Shown: in pieces, positions 24,508 through 33,029 of the stretch | Layout: each line of letters begins with the position of its first letter | How positions within the stretch are numbered: the stretch's first letter is position 1 | Source: JALOAD01 sp023228995 [NCBI: Candidatus Muiribacterium halophilum] | GTDB taxonomy: Bacteria > Muiribacteriota > Muiribacteriia > Muiribacteriales | NCBI GenBank assembly: GCA_023228995.1 | Contig: JALOAD010000039.1 | Span: 1-34,324, forward strand | Direction: 5' to 3' | Length of the DNA: 34,324 nucleotides | Translations under genes and position numbers: made by a program | The notes under the pieces: model-generated | The model's input: only the letters and a program-made list of their open reading frames with translations | The model's database searches: none | Told to the model about the DNA's origin: nothing

Positions 24508-25782
24508 TTATTTCAATTTCAAACCCATAGCCTCAGCGATTTTTACTGGAATATCAGTATTATCAAGCATACCAGTAAAAAGATTTGCATTTATTCCATC
24601 TGCCATCACTGCAACCATTGAACCTTCATGATCACTTGTTGTCCAATCAATCATAGCTTTATTATTAATAATTTTTGTAAATACATAAGTTGCTTGTCCA
24701 CCTAAACTATAATAAGAAGGTCTTTTACAATCTTTTTCTGCCATTACAGTTTTTACATCTTTGTCATCCCATTTATAACCTGTATATTTTTCCATTATTT
24801 CTCTTGCATCTGAAAAATCTGGTTTCATTAATGAAATGATAAAATCTGGTGTATGTTGAAATCCTTTTAATACTTCAGGGAAATATTCATATTTCTTTTT
24901 ACCTAATGCAAGTCCACCAGTTGAATGATCTGCTGTAACAACTATTAGAGTATCTCTATTTAATTTTGCAAAGCTCAAAGCTTCATTTACAGCTTTATCA
25001 AAAGCTAATGTGTCATATACAGTTCCAACAGGGTCGTTTGCATGTGCTGCATGATCTATTCTTCCACCTTCTACCATTAAGAAAAAACCATTATCGTTTT
25101 TTAAAAGTTCTAATGCTTTTCTTGTCATTAATGCGATTGATGGTTCATCAACAGTTCTATCTAATTCATAATTCATGTAACTTTCAGTAAATAATCCAAG
25201 AACTTTACCTGATTTTATATTTGTAAGTTCATCTCTTGTTTTTACAAGTTGATAATTTTTTGCTGAAACTTTATCAAGAATTTTTGCATATCTTTTAAAT
25301 CCACCACCAAGCATAACATCTGCTCCAGTTAGAAGCTGATTCTCAGCTATTTCATATTCGTTTCCTCTAGCTGCATTATGTGCAGTAAAACAAGCTGGAG
25401 TTGCATGTGTTACAGTTGTTGTTGTTACAATTCCTGTTTTTCTACCACTTTCTTTTGCAAGTTCAAGAATTGTCTTAACAGATTTCCCGTCAGGAGTAAC
25501 TGCAATCATACCATTTGTAGTCTTATATCCAGTAGAAAGAGCTGTTCCTGCTGCTGCTGAATCAGTAATGTTGTTTGAAGCACTGTGTGTTGAAATCAAT
25601 CCTGAATATTTAAGTGTATCCATTACAAGATGACCTTCATTTACAACTCTTGATAGAGTTATTTGAGGAATTCCCATTCCATCACCAATTAAAAAAATTA
25701 CATTTTTTACACTTTCAGCATTAACTGAAAAGATAAAAAACATAACAAATAGCATACATAAAACTGTTTTTGCGTTTTTCAT
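24508..25782 (-). CDS. phoA: Exported alkaline phosphatase (PhoA type)
   Basis: A 424-residue phosphomonoesterase with a signal peptide (about 1-22, ending SVNA before ES). Active-site elements are complete: metal-binding IGDGMG, nucleophile serine in TDSAAAGTALSTG, THATPACFTAH, metal ligands in EGGRIDHAAHANDP, ADHSTGG, and a late SDHEG. It would release phosphate from organic phosphates outside the inner membrane. It follows yqeY by 15 bp with its GGAGA site in that gap, and ends at a strong terminator. No Pho-box-like pattern was recognised near it. Confidence 0.95.
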   Translation of the reverse strand: MKNAKTVLCMLFVMFFIFSVNAESVKNVIFLIGDGMGIPQITLSRVVNEGHLVMDTLKYSGLISTHSASNNITDSAAAGTALSTGYKTTNGMIAVTPDGKSVKTILELAKESGRKTGIVTTTTVTHATPACFTAHNAARGNEYEIAENQLLTGADVMLGGGFKRYAKILDKVSAKNYQLVKTRDELTNIKSGKVLGLFTESYMNYELDRTVDEPSIALMTRKALELLKNDNGFFLMVEGGRIDHAAHANDPVGTVYDTLAFDKAVNEALSFAKLNRDTLIVVTADHSTGGLALGKKKYEYFPEVLKGFQHTPDFIISLMKPDFSDAREIMEKYTGYKWDDKDVKTVMAEKDCKRPSYYSLGGQATYVFTKIINNKAMIDWTTSDHEGSMVAVMADGINANLFTGMLDNTDIPVKIAEAMGLKLK

Positions 25783-25797
25783 ACTATATCTCCTTTT

Positions 25798-26229
25798 TTA
25801 TAATAATTTGTTTATAATATTACTTGCTTTTTTACCATCATAACTTCCATCATGATTTTGTTTAAGCTTTTTCATTATTATTCCCATGCTTTTTTTACTT
25901 TTATCTTCCAATTCTGATATATAACTTTTTATAATAATTTCAAGTTCGTTATCATTAAGCTGTTTTGGCTGAAAACTTTCAAGTATTTCTTTTTCTTTTT
26001 CATCCTGCATACAATCTATAGAATTTTGTTTTTTTAATTCAACAGTTTCTTTATTTCCTTTTATAAACTTTTTTAAAACATCCATAAGTTCGGTCTCATT
26101 AGGTTCTCTTCTACCATTATTTATTGCAATAGTTTTAGCTTCAGAATAAAGTGTATTTAATAAATTGGCTTTAACTGAATCTTTACTTTTACGAGCTTCA
26201 AGTATTTCTTTTTTTATTCTTTCAAGCAT
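25798..26229 (-). CDS. yqeY: YqeY/GatB-like domain protein
   Basis: A 143-residue helical protein of the YqeY family, which resembles the tRNA-binding tail of GatB amidotransferase subunits. Typical patterns are seen: MLERIKKEILEARKSKDSVK at the start, NLLNTLYSEAK, ESFQPKQLNDNELE and MGIIMKKLKQNHDGSYDGKK near the end. Start chosen at 26229 with GGAGG upstream; an in-frame ATG 48 nt earlier has no ribosome site. Third gene of the four-gene unit. Confidence 0.9.
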   Translation of the reverse strand: MLERIKKEILEARKSKDSVKANLLNTLYSEAKTIAINNGRREPNETELMDVLKKFIKGNKETVELKKQNSIDCMQDEKEKEILESFQPKQLNDNELEIIIKSYISELEDKSKKSMGIIMKKLKQNHDGSYDGKKASNIINKLL

Positions 26230-26314
26230 AAAACCTCCAAAATTTTTAAGCAATTTTTCATATTTATGATAACGCAATATTATTTGTTAGTCAAACAAAA
26301 ACCAATTTTTAAAA

Positions 26315-28417
26315 TTACATTATACAAGCTAATATTCCACCGATTATACACAAAACTCCCCAAAAAAGTTTAAACCAATATACATAACAATTAAGATTTT
26401 GAAATGAAGATTTCAAATTCAATATTTCAATATAAGGAACAGGTGCTCTTCTAAACCAGCCAGTTATTGTAACATCTTGACCTGAAAAATCCCCAGCTCT
26501 TAAAATAGCAAAAAAGAATTCAAATATTCTTAATGGTTGTTTGTAATCAAGAAATATTATTCCTGTTTGATCTTGAATTATAAAATCCTCACTAAAAATA
26601 TATCCAGGAATTCCTCTACCTATTATTTTCCCCTTTATTGTAACAGGAACTCCTCTAATACCAGATACTTTAACGATTTTTAACAAAGATGAAACATTCA
26701 TTTCAGGAAACATATCTGATTTATATGAAAACCATGTTCTAATCATAATTGCTAAACCATATATAACAAAAACTCCTTTTAAATGAAAAATATCAAAAGC
26801 TGTTCTTTCCATATAATAAGTTCCAAAAGCTATTATCATCATAACAAATATAAGGATTTCAGGTAAATATCCAATAAACATATCAATAAAAAATTCATCC
26901 CAATAACTTTCAGGTTTTCTTTCATCAAATTCAATATAAGGCTCTTCACCTTGAACGATAGATTGCCTTGATAAAGCATCAATTCTTTTAGCAATAAGAG
27001 GATGAGTTGAACTTATTTCATAAAATCCAGCCCAAGGATTCCATAAATCCCATCTCATTGCACCTTTTATATCATTTTTATCAAGATTATCACCCATAGA
27101 TTCAGCATGAGAACTAAAAGATGATATAGCAAAAGATTTTGCAGCTTTAGCATCAAATATTCCCATAGTCGAAATACCTTCCAAAGCTGGATTTCTTTTA
27201 TTTTTATCATTTTTATCTTCTTTTTTGCCAGCAAGACCATAGCCTATTTTAACAAGTGCTTGTGAAAGTGAATTAGGAGAAACATATTTACCTGCAAATC
27301 TATCTGCATAATATTCTCTAACTCTTGAAAACCACAATACTACATATTCTGAAAGTATATATAAAAGATATGCAAAAGCTGCAATTAAAAGCTTTGGCAT
27401 ATTATCTTTGCCTTTTGTCTTAACTCTAATAACAGTTCTGTAAATATAATACATAAACATAGGAACAATCTTTGCAATAGTCATAAGAAGCATATCCCAA
27501 TGAACTGCATGACCAATTTCATGCGCAATAACACCGTTAAGTTCTTCTTCGCCAAGAAGTTTAAACATACCATTTGTTATTATAATTCTTGCATTATTTG
27601 GAGTATGTCCATAAGTAAATGCATTTGGAGAACCATCAGGAATAACACCGATTTTAGGAAATTTCATATTATTCATTTTGCAAACTTTTTCAATAAATTT
27701 AGCAGTATTTTCAGGCAATTCAGCTTTAACAAGCCAATTGACTTTATAAAAAAACCTTAGCATTAAATCCATAATAAATGACGATATTACAAATTGAACA
27801 AAAGCAATTACAACAAAAATAAAAAATGCAAAATCATTAGATAATACTTCAAATTCAACTAAAGTTATAAATATCAAACCAAGAAGTGCATAAAGCATTA
27901 CAACTGTGTTAATTGATACTAAAGCAAGATTAGGAAGTGGTTTTAAAAAAGCTTTATATCTTCGTTTTTTTGTAGAATTTGCTTTTTTGCCATACATACT
28001 TTGCCAATCATCTTGAGCTTTTGATTTATCTTTTATATCTTTGTTATTCATAACATTGTTATTTATTTTGGATTCAAACTTAATATTAAATCCAAGATTT
28101 TTACTTCCTGGAATTCTCTCAAGCTCACCTTTATCAAAAAACATTCCACCATCTTCTCCATCAATATCAACTTCAATATCACCTAATTTTATTAAAAGGA
28201 GTTTTTTACCTGTTTTAGGATTAATTCTTTTAGAAGGAGAACTTTCTTTAAGAGCATTTTCAATTTTGAACTTTACATAAGTTGGAGAAGAAGAAAAATA
28301 GAATATTTCTCCTTTATCAAGCCACACTCCATTACATTTTTCGCAATAATCTACAAGCACACCCGCAGTTGTCATTAATTCCTTAAAATTCTCTGAACCA
28401 CAGCATGGACATTTCAT
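26315..28417 (-). CDS. Membrane M48 metallopeptidase with N-terminal zinc ribbon and C-terminal OB-like domain
   Basis: A 700-residue protein. Residues 1-40 are a TFIIB-type zinc ribbon (Cys3, Cys6, Cys25, Cys28, then GVWLDKGE); residues about 76-102 look like a second copy without cysteines (GGMFFDKGELERI). Two membrane helices lie at about 165-215. The M48 peptidase core has HEIGH (His299, Glu300, His303) and the third zinc ligand Glu368 in REYYADRFAG, further helices at 315-362, then about 530-590, and an OB-like C-terminal segment (VTIKGKIIGRGIPGY...IIQDQTGIIFLDY...VTITGWFRR) before a last helix. HtpX/Ste24-type M48 enzymes do membrane-protein quality control. Start has GAGAGG upstream, 11 nt after the methyltransferase stop. 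Confidence 0.88.
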   Translation of the reverse strand: MKCPCCGSENFKELMTTAGVLVDYCEKCNGVWLDKGEIFYFSSSPTYVKFKIENALKESSPSKRINPKTGKKLLLIKLGDIEVDIDGEDGGMFFDKGELERIPGSKNLGFNIKFESKINNNVMNNKDIKDKSKAQDDWQSMYGKKANSTKKRRYKAFLKPLPNLALVSINTVVMLYALLGLIFITLVEFEVLSNDFAFFIFVVIAFVQFVISSFIMDLMLRFFYKVNWLVKAELPENTAKFIEKVCKMNNMKFPKIGVIPDGSPNAFTYGHTPNNARIIITNGMFKLLGEEELNGVIAHEIGHAVHWDMLLMTIAKIVPMFMYYIYRTVIRVKTKGKDNMPKLLIAAFAYLLYILSEYVVLWFSRVREYYADRFAGKYVSPNSLSQALVKIGYGLAGKKEDKNDKNKRNPALEGISTMGIFDAKAAKSFAISSFSSHAESMGDNLDKNDIKGAMRWDLWNPWAGFYEISSTHPLIAKRIDALSRQSIVQGEEPYIEFDERKPESYWDEFFIDMFIGYLPEILIFVMMIIAFGTYYMERTAFDIFHLKGVFVIYGLAIMIRTWFSYKSDMFPEMNVSSLLKIVKVSGIRGVPVTIKGKIIGRGIPGYIFSEDFIIQDQTGIIFLDYKQPLRIFEFFFAILRAGDFSGQDVTITGWFRRAPVPYIEILNLKSSFQNLNCYVYWFKLFWGVLCIIGGILACIM

Positions 28418-28428
28418 TATTAACCTCT

Positions 28429-29100
28429 CTATTCTTTTCTCCATTTTGCAATTATAACGCCAGGAATTTCCTTTCCTGAAAAAAATCTTTCATCATTCAT
28501 AGTTATTTTTTGCGAATTTGTATAAGGATTTGTAAAATTACAATATTTGATAAACTCAAGGTTTTCTGAATCAAGTGAAAATATAAAACCTCTGTTTTTA
28601 AAAGATGCATTATACCAATAATTACTGAATTCAAGACTTTTTTTCTTTAAATAAGAAGCCCATCTGCTTTCAAGATTTACAATTACGATTATTATTGAAC
28701 CATATTTTTTTGTAACTCTTTTCATCTCACTAAAAACTTTTCTTGGATCTAAGAAGAATTCTAATGCAAAAAAACATAGAGTAATATCAAAGTGATTTTC
28801 AGGAAAATGTAAATTATCAGATTCCATTCTCATAAAATCAAGTCCATAATATTTGTTTTCTTTTTTTAAAGATTCTATAAGTTCTCTTGATTCGTCTACT
28901 GATGTTACTAAAGCTCCGAAATCAGCTATATATTTTGATATTAAATTTTTTCCACATGATAGATTAAGTACTTTCATCCTTGGTTTTATATTCATTATAT
29001 TAACAACATTATCTAAAGATAATTCAAAAAAAAATGAGAGTTTTTTATCAAATGAAAAAACATCTTCTTTAAGATGAAAATTTTTATTATCAGAATCCAT
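28429..29100 (-). CDS. SAM-dependent class I methyltransferase
   Basis: A 223-residue protein with the Rossmann methyltransferase motifs: motif I as MKVLNLSCGKNLISKYIADF (a modified GxGxG), the acidic strand end VTSVDESRELIE, then LHFPENHFDITLCFFALEF (motif post-I) and the KYGSIIIVIVN strand. It resembles UbiE/BioC-type enzymes but the substrate cannot be told. First gene of the unit leading to M48, YqeY and phosphatase; ribosome site GAGGT. Confidence 0.85.
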   Translation of the reverse strand: MDSDNKNFHLKEDVFSFDKKLSFFFELSLDNVVNIMNIKPRMKVLNLSCGKNLISKYIADFGALVTSVDESRELIESLKKENKYYGLDFMRMESDNLHFPENHFDITLCFFALEFFLDPRKVFSEMKRVTKKYGSIIIVIVNLESRWASYLKKKSLEFSNYWYNASFKNRGFIFSLDSENLEFIKYCNFTNPYTNSQKITMNDERFFSGKEIPGVIIAKWRKE

Positions 29101-29147
29101 TAAAACCTCAAAATAGAATTTTTTAAAATTATTAATATGAGTTTATA

Positions 29148-29156
29148 ATTATATCA
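29148..29156 (-). promoter_or_regulatory. Extended -10 promoter of the methyltransferase-M48-phosphatase unit
   Basis: TGATATAAT on the minus strand (TATAAT at 29148-29153) lies about 47 nt before the methyltransferase start. The -35 region is poor, as at the corA promoter. Confidence 0.6.
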
Positions 29157-29185
29157 TAAAATGAAAAATAGTGGAAGAAATAATA

Positions 29186-29405
29186 CAGTTAGCATAAATT
29201 CATATAAAAAATGAATTTATTAGTTAACAACTACTTCGTAGCTTAGTTAGCACAGCTAAAGCTTTTAGTGAGTTAAAAACAAAAAAATCAGTTTAATTTC
29301 TTTACTAACTAAAACTCTTTGATGACAAAGTTTTGTAAATGTAACATAGTGATTTTGTTTTTTTCACTAATGTCATAAAATGACATGTCACGCTTTATCT
29401 GTCAT
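29186..29405. repeat. Intergenic hairpin array, second locus
   Basis: Part of a 683-bp gene-free region. Hairpins: a 10-bp stem ATAAATTCAT with its complement around ATAAAAA (29194-29220), CTAC-TTC-GTAG (29231-29241), AGCT-AA-AGCT (29254-29263), an imperfect AAAACTCTTTG/CAAAGTTTT (near 29310-29333) and TGTCAT-AAA-ATGACA (29371-29385). Linkers include CAGTTAGCA, TAGTTAACA, CTTAGTTAGCAC and TTTAGTGAGTTAAAAA, as in the array at 16481-16830. It ends with GCTTTATCTGTCA, the tandem motif at 10243-10286. Confidence 0.75.
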
Positions 29406-29486
29406 TGTTTTTTGTACTTTTCTTTTCCCGAGACCCTAACCCCGTATCCCGTATACCTTTTTTCTGTGTTTCATTTTGATACAATA

Positions 29487-29636
29487 GAGGCTTTTGAAAA
29501 ATGCAATTTTCTTTTTTCAAAATTAACTTTAAAAATAAACAGCATGGTCAGGCCGACCTATGTAAGCTAAATTTAGAGTTCGGCACAGACCCTATTTTGT
29601 ATCAATCTTTGATTTTTTTAGTTTTTCAACAGCTTC
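29487..29636. mobile_element. MITE-like element, copy 3 (150 bp)
   Basis: It has the same ends as the copies at 208 and 8701, with mismatches in both terminal repeats (GAGGCTTTTGAAAAA at the left, CAACAGCTTC at the right). No clean target duplication is visible. The interior agrees with copy 2 nearly base for base. It lies upstream of the sigma54 promoter of the recA operon. Confidence 0.78.
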
Positions 29637-29666
29637 ATTACCTCTGACCTTGCATTTTCGGTTTTT

Positions 29667-29694
29667 TTTCGGTATTTTTTAAAATATGCCGAAA
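29667..29694. promoter_or_regulatory. Candidate activator-binding palindrome upstream of sigma54 promoter
   Basis: An imperfect 28-bp palindrome with ends TTTCGG and CCGAAA, centred about 57 bp upstream of the -24 box. A second, perfect 18-bp AT-only palindrome follows at 29698-29715 (AATATTATTAATAATATT). Either could be an enhancer site for a sigma54 activator; binding is inference. Confidence 0.45.
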
Positions 29695-29734
29695 TATAAT
29701 ATTATTAATAATATTTTTTTAAAAAATTAAAAGT

Positions 29735-29751
29735 TTGGCACAGATTTTGCA
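29735..29751 (+). promoter_or_regulatory. Sigma54 (-24/-12) promoter of the recA operon
   Basis: TTGGCAC, five bases, TTGCA: both boxes and their spacing match the RpoN consensus (YTGGCACG-N4-TTGCW) except the base after CAC. The predicted start is near 29762, giving a leader of about 20 nt before the first gene. Confidence 0.8.
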
Positions 29752-29784
29752 TAAGGTTAGGCAAATGAAAAAAAGAGGTGTAAA

Positions 29785-30285
29785 ATGACAAATAACAGTT
29801 TGCTACAAGAAGATTTTTTTTCAAATGACCTTACTTTATACAAGAATGAAAAAGTTATAAATATTTTTAATCTTTTTTTAGATTACAATGAATTACTTGT
29901 CAAAAAAATTCAATTCTGTATGGAATTTTTTGAAGAAAATAACTTTTCAGAAAGCGATAGATTGCATTCTGAAATAATGCTTGTTGTTAAAAATGAAAAA
30001 ACAAATATTTCAAAAAAAGCTCAAAGTCTTTTATATGAATTATGCGTATTTTATCTTTCAAATGACATGAATTTAAAAGCTCACGAAACTATGGAAGCAA
30101 TACCAAATTCAGATTACAAAGTTAAAGCTCTTATGACTTATGGAATGAAATTAAAAAAAGAATGCGGTATAACATTTGCAAATGTTTATTTTTCAAAAGC
30201 AAGAAAAATCATTGACCAATTTGATATAATTAAAAAAAATATCATTTTAAATAAAAATATAACAGAAAAAAATATTGCTAACTAA
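29785..30285 (+). CDS. Unknown helical protein preceding recA
   Basis: A 166-residue protein not recognised. It is predicted mostly helical, with repeat-like helix pairs ([58 protein letters not shown]) reminiscent of TPR solenoids, and a lysine/asparagine-rich end. No signal peptide or membrane segment. Ribosome site AGAGGTG. It is the first gene after the sigma54 promoter, and recA begins 16 nt after its stop, so the two are probably co-transcribed. The role is unknown. Confidence 0.78.
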   Translation: MTNNSLLQEDFFSNDLTLYKNEKVINIFNLFLDYNELLVKKIQFCMEFFEENNFSESDRLHSEIMLVVKNEKTNISKKAQSLLYELCVFYLSNDMNLKAHETMEAIPNSDYKVKALMTYGMKLKKECGITFANVYFSKARKIIDQFDIIKKNIILNKNITEKNIAN

Positions 30286-30301
30286 AAACAGGAGGATTCA
30301 A

Positions 30302-31357
30302 ATGAGCAAAAGCGAAAAACAAACTGAAAAACAAGCCGTAAAACTACCTGAAATAACTAATGAAAGAGATTCGGGAAGACAAAAAGCTCTCGAACTTGCG
30401 ATTTCACAGATACATAAGAATTTTGGTAAAGGTTCAATAATGCGACTCGGAGATACAGACCACAAAGCAAATGTAGAAGTAATATCTACAGGTTCTATTG
30501 GTCTTGATGATGCTCTCGGAGTAGGCGGTTTTCCAAAAGGTAGAATAATTGAAGTATTTGGACCTGAATCTTCTGGTAAAACCACTCTTGCAATGCATGC
30601 AGTTGCACAATGTCAAAAAAATGGTGGAACAGCTGCTTTCATAGATGCAGAACATGCTTTTGATCCTATATATGCAAACAAACTTGGTATTAATGTTGAT
30701 GATCTTTTAATTTCTCAACCTACAACTGGTGAAGAAGCTTTACAAATTGCAGAAACACTTATTAGAAGTGGAGCTGTCGATATTGTTGTTGTTGACTCAG
30801 TTGCTGCACTTGTTCCAGAAGCTGAAATCAAAGGTGAAATCGGAGATAGTTTTATTGGATTACAAGCTCGACTTATGTCACAAGCTTTAAGAAGACTAAC
30901 TGGAGTTATATCTAAATCAAATTCTGTTGCTTTATTTATTAATCAGATTAGAGAAAAAATCGGTGTTATGTTCGGTAATCCTGAAACAACACCTGGTGGT
31001 AGAGCTCTTAAGTTTTATGCTTCTACTAGAATTGATATTAGAAGAAAATCAACTATTAAAGTTGGCGAAAATTCTGTAGGTAATGCTGTTCAAGCTAAAG
31101 TTGTAAAAAACAAAGTAGCTCCTCCATTTAAAATTGCATATTTTGATATAATGTTTGGAGTTGGTATTTGTGCTTATGCTGAAACATTTGACCTTGCAAC
31201 AAATCTTGACATTATAAATAGAGCTGGCTCATGGTATTCATACGAAGATACAAAACTTGGACAAGGTAAAGATAATATTGTTAATTTATTAAAAGAAAAT
31301 ACTGAACTTTTTAATAAAATTAAAAAACAGGTTATTGAAAAATTAAAGAACAAATAA
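30302..31357 (+). CDS. recA: RecA recombinase
   Basis: A 351-residue RecA: ATP-dependent strand exchange and SOS co-protease. Walker A GPESSGKT at 87-94, Walker B region [17 protein letters not shown], loop 1 [12 protein letters not shown], the [11 protein letters not shown] helix, [21 protein letters not shown] (loop 2 region) and the C-terminal domain with [16 protein letters not shown] are all standard. Loop [14 protein letters not shown] replaces the usual GEGIS-type motif. The ATG at 30302 has a strong AGGAGGA site; upstream in-frame ATG at 30275 lacks one. The stop codon sits in a hairpin loop and an intrinsic terminator follows. Confidence 0.97.
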   Translation: MSKSEKQTEKQAVKLPEITNERDSGRQKALELAISQIHKNFGKGSIMRLGDTDHKANVEVISTGSIGLDDALGVGGFPKGRIIEVFGPESSGKTTLAMHAVAQCQKNGGTAAFIDAEHAFDPIYANKLGINVDDLLISQPTTGEEALQIAETLIRSGAVDIVVVDSVAALVPEAEIKGEIGDSFIGLQARLMSQALRRLTGVISKSNSVALFINQIREKIGVMFGNPETTPGGRALKFYASTRIDIRRKSTIKVGENSVGNAVQAKVVKNKVAPPFKIAYFDIMFGVGICAYAETFDLATNLDIINRAGSWYSYEDTKLGQGKDNIVNLLKENTELFNKIKKQVIEKLKNK

Positions 31358-31367
31358 TTTGTTCTTT
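31345..31367 (+). other. Hairpin with the recA stop codon as its loop
   Basis: AAAGAACAAA (31345-31354) pairs perfectly with TTTGTTCTTT (31358-31367), and the three-base loop TAA is exactly the recA stop codon. It is separate from the terminator 12 nt further on. Confidence 0.7.
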
Positions 31368-31379
31368 GAACCCTCACTT

Positions 31380-31410
31380 AAGCTGTCTCATGATGAGACA
31401 GCTTTTTTTT
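31380..31410 (+). terminator. recA operon terminator
   Basis: AAGCTGTCTC, a five-base loop, GAGACAGCTT and a run of eight Ts. The U-tract exists only on the plus strand. It overlaps the last codons of the convergent activator gene. Confidence 0.95.
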
Positions 31411-32956
31411 ATTTAATATATGTTTTAACTGTATTTTTTGAAATTTTAAGTTTAGAAGCTGTTTTCGTAATGTTATTATTACATATTTTAAAAACTTTTT
31501 TAATATAATCTTTTTTAAAAGTTTCAAAATCTTTTATATCTTCAATAGAATGACAAATATCTAAATCTTTACTTACATTTTTTACAATTTCACTGTCAGA
31601 TTTATCTTGAATAAAATTTTCTTTAAGATTTTCTTTTTTAAGAACTTCTTCTTCCAGAACTTCTTTTTGTAAAAATTTAAAATCCCATTCATCAAGTATA
31701 TAAGCTCTTTCAAGTGAATTTTGAAGTTGTCTAACATTACCAGGCCAATTATATTTTTTTAATGTTTCAATTTGAGAATTATCGAGTTGTACAAAATTAT
31801 AGACATTATCTCTTTTTTTGTAAATTTCCCTAAGTATAAAATTTGATATATAACCAATATCTTGTATTTGCTCTCTTAATGGAATTGAATTTATATCAAT
31901 AGCTGCAATTCTATAATAAAGATCAGCTCTAAATTGATTTTGATTTATCATTTCTTTTAAATCTCTATTTGTAGCTGCTATTATTCTAACATCAACACTA
32001 TATTCTTGTTTTCCACCAACTCTTTTAAATTTACCATCTTGTAAAACTCTTAAAAGTTTTGATTGTAAAACCATTGGCATTTCACCAATTTCATCCATAA
32101 AAAGTGTTCCATTATCAGCAATTTCAAAAAGTCCTTCTTGAGATTTATCAGCACCAGTAAAAGCACCTTTTTCCCAACCAAATAATTTTGATTCTAAAAG
32201 ATTTTCCTGAAAATTTGCACAAGAAATAACTTCAAAATTACCTTTCCTTTTACTTGCAAAATGCAATGAATATGCAAGTGTAGTTTTGCCAGTACCTGAT
32301 TCACCTGAAATAAGTACATTACAGAATGAATCTTCCCCTATTTTTTCAAGGTGTTTTTTTAACAATTTAACTTTATCTGATTTTCCAAATAAAAAATTTG
32401 AATTATAATAATTTAATTTATTATCTAAAACACGAATTGAATTGTACAAATTAAAACTTGATAAGTTTTTTAAAAAATCTGGATAAAATTCTCTATTATT
32501 AAAATTAAAAAATCTGAATTTAGCTTCTTCTACAGCGTGTGAAATGTTTTTTTGATTAACTTCAAGAAATTTTATAAATTTAGGATTTACATCAAAAAAA
32601 TCAGCCGTTATATTATATAATTCCTTTTCACAATTCCAAAAAGCTCTAAAATCAGCGTATTGATTTAAGCTATTTGCTATGAAACTTATATCAAAATGCG
32701 CTATATAAGTAATTTTTGTAGAGTTTTGAAGGATTTCAGCAATAGCTAAAACACATAATTCTTTTTGTTGAGCATAAACGCCGGGTCCTGCACCGATTAT
32801 AACAAGTTCGTTGATTTTTTCTTGAGATAATTTTTCAAGAGTTTCAAAAAAATTGTTTGTACTACAAACAGTTATTTCATAATCATTAAATTTATTTAAA
32901 AATGCTGAACATGACAAAGCACCATGTATTCCTAAAAAAGTAATTATTTTTTTCAT
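31409..32956 (-). CDS. Sigma54-dependent transcriptional activator with unrecognised sensor domain
   Basis: A 515-residue enhancer-binding protein. The N-terminal domain (about 1-185) is not a receiver, GAF or PAS; it starts with a beta strand MKKIITFLG and has an IIGAGPGVY turn, suggesting a Rossmann-like sensor. The AAA+ core has Walker A GESGTGKT (218-225), the sigma54-contacting GAFTGA (264-269), Walker B GTLFMDEIGEM and the NWPGNVRQL sensor region. A Fis-type helix-turn-helix ends the protein (NITKTASKLKISKNTVKTYI). Start chosen at 32956 because it lies 6 nt from a good -10 box (leaderless); an upstream in-frame ATG at 32977 would precede that start point. It is convergent with recA and may act on the sigma54 promoter at 29735. 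Confidence 0.9.
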   Translation of the reverse strand: MKKIITFLGIHGALSCSAFLNKFNDYEITVCSTNNFFETLEKLSQEKINELVIIGAGPGVYAQQKELCVLAIAEILQNSTKITYIAHFDISFIANSLNQYADFRAFWNCEKELYNITADFFDVNPKFIKFLEVNQKNISHAVEEAKFRFFNFNNREFYPDFLKNLSSFNLYNSIRVLDNKLNYYNSNFLFGKSDKVKLLKKHLEKIGEDSFCNVLISGESGTGKTTLAYSLHFASKRKGNFEVISCANFQENLLESKLFGWEKGAFTGADKSQEGLFEIADNGTLFMDEIGEMPMVLQSKLLRVLQDGKFKRVGGKQEYSVDVRIIAATNRDLKEMINQNQFRADLYYRIAAIDINSIPLREQIQDIGYISNFILREIYKKRDNVYNFVQLDNSQIETLKKYNWPGNVRQLQNSLERAYILDEWDFKFLQKEVLEEEVLKKENLKENFIQDKSDSEIVKNVSKDLDICHSIEDIKDFETFKKDYIKKVFKICNNNITKTASKLKISKNTVKTYIK

Positions 32957-32962
32957 TAATAA

Positions 32963-32991
32963 AATATAACACATCAATTTTTGACAGTCAA
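32963..32991 (-). promoter_or_regulatory. Promoter and possible operator of the sigma54 activator
   Basis: Minus strand: TTGACT (32986-32991), a 17-bp spacer, TATATT (32963-32968), then 6 nt to the ATG, so the transcript is probably leaderless. A TTGAC-A-GTCAA palindrome (32981-32991) covers the -35 box and could be an autoregulatory operator (inference). Confidence 0.7.
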
Positions 32992-33029
32992 TTTTTGATC
33001 AACAAAAACACAAAATAAGTTTACTTTCT

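Noticed and set aside
31380-31410. recA terminator acting in both directions
   Set aside because: Only the plus strand has a T-run after the stem; the minus strand continues TTAAGTGAGGG. The activator gene also ends within it.
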